DNA of 64,000 nt from Dermatemys mawii (lineage: Eukaryota > Chordata > Testudines > Dermatemydidae). The stretch covers positions 30,241,797-30,305,796 of the forward strand of contig ML677343.1 of NCBI GenBank assembly GCA_007922305.1, given 5' to 3'. This document shows, in pieces, positions 56,976 to 64,000 of this stretch. The first letter of the stretch is position 1; each line of letters begins with the position of its first letter. The notes below the pieces were generated by a model. It did no database searches, had not been told where the DNA came from, and was given only the letters and a program-made list of their open reading frames with translations. The translations under genes and the position numbers were made by a program.

Positions 56976-57424
56976 CAGCCCTCTGGTGAGGCCACCGGGT
57001 TTCAGAGTGAGTCCAGTCAGTATCATTTCCTCACGTAGACAACACTGCAGTGCCAGCCCTGCACTGGCTAAAGGGCTGGGTCCTGGGCTCTTCCCCAGCC
57101 ACCAGTATCTCCTCTAAACCGTCTGGAGCCAGCTGTGAAGGCCCCATTTGTGTCACCACCAACAGATCTCCAAGAGACGCGAATTCAGTGGGGGTTTTGC
57201 CTCACCCCAGCCAGGGCGAATGGCACTAGCTAGAGACAGGACGGGGTAGGGCAGGCTTCTCCCCACAGCTTTGTCAAGTCACCCGACTCCTAATTCACAC
57301 TACATTTGCTGACCCCCTCAGAGTCCTGCTAATGCTCCCTAGTCCCCGTATACAAGCCTGCCTACTCCTCCCCAGCTCTGCCACGCGACCCCAGGCCTAG
57401 CCTGCACTTCTGTGCCATGCTACC

Positions 57425-57560
57425 CCAGTTCTGGGTCACTAAATGATTCCAGGTCACAGACCCGGAGACTCGTTTTTACTTGCGACCTCGGCCAGAATTT
57501 GAACTCAGCTCTCCAGAGGGGAAAGGTTAGTGCATTACCCGAGCGTACCACCTGGAGCCC
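57425..57560 (-). repeat. tRNA-derived SINE head
   Basis: On the minus strand GGTGGTACGCTCGGGTAATG (57552-57533) is a box-A-like region and GAGTTCAAATTC (57506-57495) a box-B-like word, at normal spacing. It is a degenerate SINE head rather than a tRNA gene. Confidence 0.45.
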
Positions 57561-58124
57561 TTGGGCTTGGACGGTGGTATCAGGTGACACATCAGAGAAG
57601 GGGCAGGACAGTGCGGGGAAGAGGGAGCGAGGAAGAATTCAGGGGGAGAACATGGATTCCGAAGGACAGGCAGAGTTCTCCTGGTGACACAAGGGGGGTC
57701 GGGCCAAGGTCTGGGCATTAATTGCCTGGTGGGAAACATGAGCACAGACCATTTCCACCCCCTCCCATCCCGGTAACTCAGTGCCCTCATCCTCGGCAGC
57801 CAGGCTCCACTGCTCCCACGCCAGCCCAGCGAGCCTCCTTCAAGGCAAAGCAGATGCTACCCTGGTTGCAGGCAGCAGGGCTCCGATGGGGCTGACCCCT
57901 TCTGGCTGTCCGCAAGTCCCCTGGACTCCAGCGCCAGCCCAGGAGAACCAGAGCATCCACGCTCCAGTCCCCCCGCGGCGCAGGGGTCTCGCCCCCGCTC
58001 CGCTCGGCGCTGGTATCTCGCCTCTCCCATCCCCAGAGTCCTCCCCAGCCACCCAGCACTTCTAACGGCAACGGGCCGCCACCCAGCGGGGAGGCGAGCA
58101 GCTGCCGCCTCATTACTCTCCCGC
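57561..58124. other. GC- and CpG-richer non-coding stretch
   Basis: CpG-containing words such as CCCCGCGGCGCAGG and GCTCCGCTCGGCGCTGG cluster at 57970-58010, and again at 58378-58450. It may be a weak CpG island, but no exon, splice site or TATA context was found. Confidence 0.35.
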
Positions 58125-58345
58125 GCTCTGCGCCATCAGTGACTGAGCACAAGTCAAATAAAACGGATAGTAATGGCTGAATCAGAGGCGTCATTATGTA
58201 ACATTATCCTGGAGAGACAAGGCCGCGGCACTGAGGAGCGGCAGGTGCACTCCCGGGCCAGCAGCTCGTTTGCTGTTTCATTTCTTCCTCTCCTTTCCCT
58301 CCTCCCTCCACCTCTGTAATCGAAAAGTCGCCACCGTCACACGTC
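58125..58345. other. AT-rich island, weak candidate conserved element
   Basis: CACAAGTCAAATAAAACGG, GGATAGTAATGGCTGAATC and CGTCATTATGTAACATTATC lie in one block. CATTATGTAACATTAT contains an imperfect inverted repeat. Confidence 0.35.
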
Positions 58346-60584
58346 CAATTGCATACTGAGTGCAAACCCGACGCCCTCCGAGAACGTCTGTGGCGCCGCC
58401 GAGCCGGCAGGCGCATACTAATGAGGCCTCGATGCCGGCGGGCACCTGGCTGCGGAACGACAACGTGATCCTGCCCCGGGCCCCGCCACCCAATCCCCCT
58501 CCGGCGCAGGCCGGGCACAAGTGAAGAGGTAATGCCCGGCCTGGGTGCCTGGCGAGACAGAACAAAGGGGGAGGGACTCGAGGGAGGAGCAGCTACTCGC
58601 TGAAACTTCCCAGCCTGACACCTTCAAAGCCTTTCATCTGGCCTCTTCCTGCCTCCCACCTTGATCACCTGCCTGGCCAACCCCAGGGGCAATGCTCCAT
58701 CCCTGCAGGAGGGACACTCTCCAGGGTTGGGCCCCCAGGGTGACAGGTCGTCTCCAAAGGCAGGAGGGATCCCGCAGGAAGGGAAGGGTAAAGGCACGTG
58801 GAGCAGTGCAGAGGAGAGAACAAGGCCAATGAGAAGGCTCCAGCGCTAGACTCCGGGTTGCAGCGAGGTGGGACTCTCTCCTTCTGGCATCCCGCTGGAA
58901 TGCTGAGGGACGTACTTCCCCTTGGGACAGCCCCGGCGGGGTGGAGAAGAATTTGGCCCTAAGAACGCTGCTGCCTCCCTGAGCCTCTCGGGGTATCTAG
59001 GTCTGATCCCAGCTACCCCAGGCGTGAGAAGAAGAGCGCCACTAGGAATCATAGAACTCTGCTGTAGGAAGATCCCTGGCACAGAGTCAGGTTACAAAGC
59101 GGCTCTCTGATATTTCAGGTAATCAACCAAATGCACAATCTTGGCCTGCTCCCACCAGACGTGTCTGGGACGGGCAGGTGATTAAAGTGCTGCATGAGAT
59201 TGAGGCCTTATGCAAATTCCAGATCTCTTGGGGGCCTCAGGTCCCCACTTGCAGCCTGGGGATAATAACCTGTATCAGTAACGGGACTAGCTTGGTTGCT
59301 CTCTCCCCAATTCAGAGCTCCCTCGGGGGTGGTTTCTGACCCCCATCGAAGGGGAAAGGCCAGTCCGAATAATCTTTTCCTGTTTAGCTTGACCACGGCA
59401 GCTGCTAACTCTTGCCTAGCACGGCTGGTTTTCCATACATTTCGCATCCTTTTATGGCTAAACTGCTCTTTTTCTCCCTTGGCTTATTCCACATGCGAGA
59501 TGCTTTGGATACAGTAATTTTATGACAGCTGCATTTTGCTAGCGCTGCTCCGCAGTCACCAATGAGGTGTGAATCCCACTGCCGCCGCGTCCAATGACAC
59601 CGGAAAGGTTTGTCAGGCAAATCACCGCACAACAGACTCCAGAATCCAAAACCCAGCCAAAGGCAAGCACCGTTCAGGGGCCTCCGGGATTCGCTCCCCT
59701 CCGGGCACAAGGTCCCACCAGACCCTGACCCCAAAGGATCCTAGAAGCACTTCACTGCCTCTGCACACGCAGGCCTACCGAACCACAGCCACTCCTGGGC
59801 CAGGCGGGCAGACACTGAGGATGAGGAGAGAGGGAACAGTAGCCAAGGACACAAAGCGAAGTGTCACAGGCCCGTGCAGAGCCGAGCCAGCCACAGGGGG
59901 ATTTCTGCACTGCAGACACCTGGAGTGGGCTGAAATCACCTCACCTAGGCAGGTCTCACTTGGAGTCACCCCCAACCCCACTCAGATTCAACCCAGCAAC
60001 CTAGAAGTTAATATCTACCCCCGTGAAGTCCAAGAGCCGGCCAGTGCTCGTCCGGAGAGCCCCACACGCAGCAGATGGCACGTGGCTGGACCCCTGCGCA
60101 GGCCTCGCAGACGGGACAGCCAGCCACAGACACGGGTGCCCACAACTTACCAAGGTCTCAGAAAGGAGACTGTCATGGCTGCTCCCCATTCTGAGGCATG
60201 ACTCCCTCTCCCTTCCCTGCCCCAGTCCTCAGGGCAAAACAAGGGGGCAGAAAATCCCAGAGCTTCCGGTACAAGATCTGCTCTGTCCCATCCCCTCTGA
60301 ACAGTCCTCCGCTCCCTCTCTGCAGACCCACTGTCTCCATTTCCCTCAGTCGGCCTGTAGGTTAGTGCACAGACCCAAAGACTGGTGCATGCCCACGGAC
60401 CAGGGGACATGCCAGCAGTGGAGTTGGTGCGGGCTCAGTTCCTCCCGTGGGGGGCTCCTGTCTCGGGGTGCGAATGGAAAGCTGCTCTCCACCTTCTCAT
60501 GGCTCTCCTGAAATGTCACTTTTGCAAGAGCAGGTGAAGCTTCTACTTCTTACCGCTATGATGGGCAACGTTTTTACTGGCGAG
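58346..60584. other. non-coding stretch
   Basis: No gene is supported. ATGCAAAT, a consensus POU octamer, lies at 59210-59217. Frames of up to 210 codons (59569-60201) lack domains. Confidence 0.4.
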
Positions 60585-60825
60585 GGCAATTAACTAGCAG
60601 AGCAACTTACCAAGGGCTGGGCTGGATTCTCCGTCACTGGCAATCTTTACGTCAAGGCGAGAGGCTGTTCCAAGAGATTTGCTCTAGTTCAACCACAGCC
60701 ATTGGAAGTGATGCAGGAATTAATTCAGGGCAGTCTAATGGCCTGTATTATGCAGGAGGTCAGACTAGGTGATCCCAGTGGTCCTTCCTGGCTTCCAAAA
60801 TCTATGACTCTATTCATCTAAACCA
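60585..60825 (+). mobile_element. CR1 LINE, 3' end
   Basis: The element ends with the CR1 hallmark: GGCCTGTATTATGCAGGAGG, TCAGACTAGGTGATCCCAGT, GGTCCTTCCTGGCTTCCAAA and ATCTATGACTCTATTC, finishing in ATTCTATGA-like words at 60801-60816. Upstream are CTGGGCTGGATTCTCCG and AATTAATTCAGGGCAGTCTA, which fit the CR1 3' untranslated region. No open frame is retained. CR1 copies are typically truncated at the 5' end, as here. Confidence 0.85.
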
Positions 60826-61289
60826 CATTCCCCATTCACTGATGGCTGGCTAACACCATCTCCACACCACAAGAGGCACACTAGAGACTTCCCTGTGGCC
60901 CCTCCATTTTTCCTGGACTTTGCAGACAGTACAGTGATGGGCAATACAAATACAGCAATACAAAACCCAAAGATAAGCAGAAAACAGAGCCGGGATCACC
61001 ACACAGTACAAAGGAGACACTACCTCTGTCTCTGAGTTCCATGCAACACCAGCCCATCCTCGCTACTTATGCCACCCTGGGCACCAGGGAGCAGAGCTCA
61101 TTGCGCTATGGGCAGACAAGGGCTTGCTTTAAAGTTACACATGCCCACGGCACATCTGTGTTACACTAGGCTCCCAGGGTGAAAGAGCTCTCCTATCTGC
61201 CAGTGGGCCCTGAGCCTACATCCAGAGAAGGAAGGGAAGAAAATCAACCATTCAACCTTCAGAGATTAGGCCAGCCCTCCGTGCTTCGT
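60826..61289. other. non-coding stretch
   Basis: No gene or recognised repeat. GGCAATACAAATACAGCAAT followed by ACAAAACCC at 60940-60970 is a short A-rich segment. Confidence 0.4.
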
Positions 61290-61870
61290 GGTTTTGGATG
61301 CTATCCTTCCCTCAAATCAGCAGGCAAAGTGGTGATTACAAGAGTGGTTCATATTTAATAATGCAATTTGTATTCCACTCGCAGCATAAACTATTGTAAA
61401 GGCACACTAATGTAAAAATACATCTGGCTTGTCAATAGTTTATCTTCTGGATCTGCATCCAAATCCCTGGGCATTCTTGACTTATGGCTGCACCAATGTC
61501 TAATGAATAAAAAGGTGCAAATTATAGGCCTTGCTTTAATGCTCATCATAAAATTAGATGATAGTTGCAAAAGCTGCATTCTCCTGCCCACGGAGCAGCA
61601 ATAGTAAGCTATAAATAAAGTGTATTTAATGTATCCCAGAGCTGTGCAAAGCCAGGAAACAGTATGTTATTGCACAGCTTTCAGTGGATCCGCCACCAGT
61701 TCAATGAAGTGATAACTGATCCATCATGTGAATTTATGTTAACTGTCGGATCACAAAGTCATGGCCTCCACACTGTAAATAGTCTACAATCCTTCTAGCA
61801 GGGTCTGCCTGCCAATAAAACTGTCACTGGCAGGCTTGTAGCAAGCACCTTCAGGACAGTGGAAACAAAC
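61290..61870. other. long AT-rich island, strongest candidate conserved non-coding element
   Basis: The 580-base block has very few CpGs, no repeat signature and dense TAAT/ATTA words. Examples are CATATTTAATAATGCAATTT, CACACTAATGTAAAAATACA, GGCTTGTCAATAGTTTATC, TCTAATGAATAAAAAGGTGC, GCAAATTATAGGCC, CATAAAATTAGATGATAG, CTATAAATAAAGTGTATTTA and GCCAATAAAACTGTCACTGG. The near-absence of long open frames on either strand argues against coding. It most resembles a deeply conserved enhancer or ultraconserved-type element. Confidence 0.5.
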
Positions 61871-62654
61871 TATTAAGTTCTTGGGTTTTGACTTGGGTTT
61901 CTCATCCCAGCGGTCTCCTAGCTTCTCTGCTATTTGCCAGCATGGTTAATCTGCAAGGGAAAACGCAAACACATCCTTGCTTCGGGGCCCAGCAGATTCG
62001 TATTACAGGGATCAACGGAGGCCCCTGTCGCCCAGTTGTGCTGACGGCCAAGGGGCCACCGCAGAAGGTTGGGGCGGGCCATTCAGAGAGCGGCGTGGAT
62101 GAACAGGCAGGGTCAGCAGGCAGCCAGCTCTGCACAAGCTTCAGAGAACAAAACAGCAGCGGCACAGTCTTCAGCTGGCTCTAGACAACCTTAGGGAAGG
62201 AGAGGGAGAGGCGGTGAGCATCTAAATACCCACAATGCCTCACTGCAGGCCATTTATCACCCAGCACAATGCGGAACCTCTCCCAGACGGGCTGGCCCCT
62301 CTCTTGGGAAATATGACCCGCTCTGGGGACACGAAGGCAAAAGAAAGTGCTTGGCTCCAGGGCCAAGAATGGGCACAGGTCCTGGTGCTGAGCCCCACTC
62401 CCCTGGAGCGCTTTGTCCCCACGGAGGGCCGAGGATGTGCGGAGTTCGAAACCAGTTCAGGGTTAGGCTAAGAGGGTGGGGGAAGGAGGAGGGTGAGACT
62501 GCACCAAACCTCTCGCCAGTTGTTCCTCAGAGGATGTCGGCGCCGAATGATGGAAATCCCACACGGCCAGTCAATCTCACAAGATTTCCACCATCTCGAG
62601 CCGTGGAAATCTCATGCAATGAGCTGTTCTCACACCATGGCTGGGGACAAGGAG
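61871..62654. other. non-coding stretch
   Basis: No gene is supported. Frames of 98-137 codons lack domains, and the 3' ones run into the minisatellite. Confidence 0.4.
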
Positions 62655-62690
62655 CAGGGTGGGGTGGTTGGAGGGGTTGGGGGTTCTGGT
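62655..62690 (+). other. G-quadruplex-prone cluster
   Basis: Four or more runs of three to five G (in GGGTGGGGTGG, GGAGGGG and TTGGGGG) lie in about 30 bases immediately before the minisatellite. Confidence 0.5.
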
Positions 62691-62691
62691 T

Positions 62692-62990
62692 CAATCCTAG
62701 TTCCACCCCAGAGCCATGCCTCCATGTCCCAGCCCAAACCCAGAGCCATGCCCCCACATCCTGAGGCAATCCTAGTTCCACCCCAGAGCCACACACCACA
62801 AGTCCCAGCCATGCCTCCACACCCTGAGGCAATCCTAATTCCACCCCAGGACCAGATCTCCATGTCCTGAGCCAATCCCAGTTCCAACCCAGCACCACGC
62901 CCCCACACTCTGGGCCAATCCCAGTGAAATTCCAGAGCCACACCCCCATGCCCCAGCCCAATCCCAGTTAGTTTCCAAAGCCATGCCCGT
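62692..62990 (+). repeat. 42-44-bp C-rich minisatellite
   Basis: CAATCC(T/C)A(G/A)TT(C)CA-type unit starts lie at 62692, 62767, 62830, 62873, 62915 and 62959. The last three intervals are 42-44 bases; the first two are longer because they contain an extra partial unit. Each unit is CAATCCYAGTTCCACCCCAG, AGCCAYGCC and CCCACAYCCTGRG. This explains the minus-strand frames of 142-144 codons. Confidence 0.85.
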
Positions 62991-63839
62991 TCCCCAGTTT
63001 CAGTCAGATAGAGCATTCTTCTTTTCTCCGTGCCGTTAAAACACCTGTTGCCTTCCATGCCAGGGCCAGCTGCATTTCAGGGGTGGTCTGCCTACATATA
63101 CGTCTATAAATAGGATCCTACGCTGCAGCTTTTATCTAGGCAAAGCTCCCAGTGGTGCAGAATAGGGCCGTGGTTCATAAGTTAGTGTGGGATCATTCCA
63201 GGAGAGAGGTTACATCACAAACCCCCCGGCTTTCTGGCCACTGGAGCAGCCAAATTCAGCCGTGAGGTAAGCAGGCTCCCACAGAAACGAGCGCCCAATA
63301 TTGACCTAAGGAGTCATCCAGTCTCTGTTCTGCTTTCTCAGCTCTGTGCCTCTGGTCCCAGAGAGCACCCCTTCCCCCGCAGCGCGCAATCCAACGAAAC
63401 CACAGCCCAGCCACACAGCCACATTGTACATGGAGAAAGAACCACTACTGCAGCTTATTATTTAAAGAGCATTAACGGGGCTCCAAGGCACTGGATCTCT
63501 TCCCTGCCAATGGGCTAACCACACACAAAACAGCTCTTAGGCCCTCCAGAAACAATCTCTTCACAGAAGGGAAGGGGTGAGTGCCAACCTTCCTCCACGG
63601 TCTCATAAAGGCCAGCAGGCCAGATTCCTTGTTTTTTCCTGCAATAACAGTCTTTTGCTTTTGGACAGGTATTTTCCTCGTTAAAAGATCCCAAAGCACT
63701 TTGCAAACTACAATCCCACACTGCCAGATTGCTGGCATGTTAAATTTAAAAGAGCACAGAGGAATTTTTAAACTAAGGGCTGGGGGAAAGCAGACCGGTG
63801 CGGAAGTGCATGTGGTACAGACAGAGACATCCCTTCGGG
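62991..63839. other. non-coding stretch
   Basis: No gene is supported. GATCCCAAAGCACTTTGCAA at 63688-63707 is a tail motif of MIR/L2-type elements in reverse orientation. CR1 sequence may begin as early as 63770. Confidence 0.4.
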
Positions 63840-64000
63840 GAGGATTTATGTACCGGGACCGGTCCAATTCAACATATTTGTAAACGATCTGGAAAAAGGG
63901 GCAAACAGGGAGGTGGCCAAGTTTGCAGATGATACAAAATGACTCCAGGAAGTTTAGTCCAAAGCTGACTGCAAGGAGTTACAAAGAGATTTCACAAAAA
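63840..64000 (+). mobile_element. CR1 LINE, reverse transcriptase fragment (runs off the window)
   Basis: The frame starting at 63856 encodes a stretch with the CR1 reverse transcriptase signature: PVQFNIFVNDL, then KFADDTK, where ADD is the catalytic aspartate pair of the palm. The frame hits TGA at 63940-63942, directly after the FADDTK box, where related elements continue with another codon. The DNA homology nevertheless continues to the window edge (CAAGGAGTTACAAAGAGATT). It is therefore a disabled copy, with more of it expected beyond position 64000. Confidence 0.85.
63856..63942 (+). pseudogene. CR1 reverse transcriptase pseudogene fragment
   Basis: Twenty-eight codons hold the conserved box around FADD, the metal-binding motif of reverse transcriptases. 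An in-frame stop follows, and the upstream frame lacks the usual preceding RT boxes, so either the copy is 5'-truncated or it is frameshifted. It copied LINE RNA in its progenitor and has no function here. Confidence 0.8.

Noticed and set aside
57961..58460. CpG-rich stretch as a promoter CpG island
   Set aside because: CpGs cluster in two short patches separated by an AT-rich block; there is no exon or transcription-start context.
59045..59100. AATCATAGAACTCTG as a reverse-oriented CR1 3' end
   Set aside because: Only about 12 bases resemble the CR1 terminus, and the diagnostic CTGACCTCCTG segment is absent.
62527..63058. Minus-strand frames with a repeating Gly/Trp-rich pattern resembling a structural protein
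   Set aside because: The periodicity is that of the 42-44-bp DNA minisatellite, which is not a multiple of three throughout. The apparent peptide repeat shifts frame between units.
1..64000. CRISPR arrays, bacterial operons, ribosome-binding sites and origins
   Set aside because: The repeats, low gene content and retroelements show vertebrate nuclear DNA. The tandem arrays lack the uniform repeat/unique spacer pattern of CRISPR.

Overview
The window looks like 64 kb of non-coding nuclear DNA from a reptile, most probably a turtle. The grounds are its repeats. There are CR1 LINE fragments with a reptile-type 3' end, two fragments of a Penelope-like element whose terminal repeat I recognise as common in turtle genomes, many old MIR-type SINEs and LINE 3' ends, a solo retroviral LTR of a type familiar from turtles, and hairpin-rich non-autonomous DNA transposons. 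Base composition is GC-rich and gene-poor, broken by AT-rich islands. The species assignment is inference from recalled repeat families, not from a search.

I found no host protein-coding exon, rRNA, functional tRNA or CRISPR array that I can defend. The long open frames (up to 290 codons) are products of GC-rich sequence and tandem repeats. The only peptides with recognisable family signatures belong to mobile elements: the C-terminal tail of a Penelope-like GIY-YIG protein at the left edge and a CR1 reverse transcriptase fragment (FADD box) at the right edge.

Layout. 1-403: Penelope-like 3' end with a damaged hammerhead-like motif. 0.4-18 kb: GC-rich DNA with tRNA-derived SINE heads, a purine-rich minisatellite (2.5 kb), CA-rich repeats (4.1 and 6.3 kb) and AT-rich islands near 5.3, 8.5, 13.4, 14.6 and 17.8 kb. 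18.3-18.9 kb: a hairpin-rich DNA transposon beside a minisatellite. 20-23 kb: MIR, DNA transposon remnant, six-unit CA-bearing tandem array and a probable old interspersed repeat with palindromes. 24.5-25.3 kb: solo LTR with a 4-bp target duplication. 26-36 kb: islands, MIRs and a 44-bp minisatellite (30.7 kb). 36.26-36.50 kb: a complete small Penelope-like insertion made of two inverted terminal-repeat copies between 12-bp direct repeats. 38-52 kb: AT-rich islands alternating with old SINE/LINE pieces, with a cluster of LINE 3' ends at 44.3-45.9 kb. 53-64 kb: more islands (strongest at 61.3-61.9 kb), a DNA transposon remnant (56.7 kb), a CR1 3' end (60.6 kb), a minisatellite (62.7 kb) and a CR1 reverse transcriptase fragment (63.8 kb).

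The many islands rich in TAATTA, ATTA and TTTAT words in a gene-free GC-rich background resemble the conserved non-coding landscape of a large intron or gene desert at a developmental regulator. Which gene is involved cannot be told from this window.
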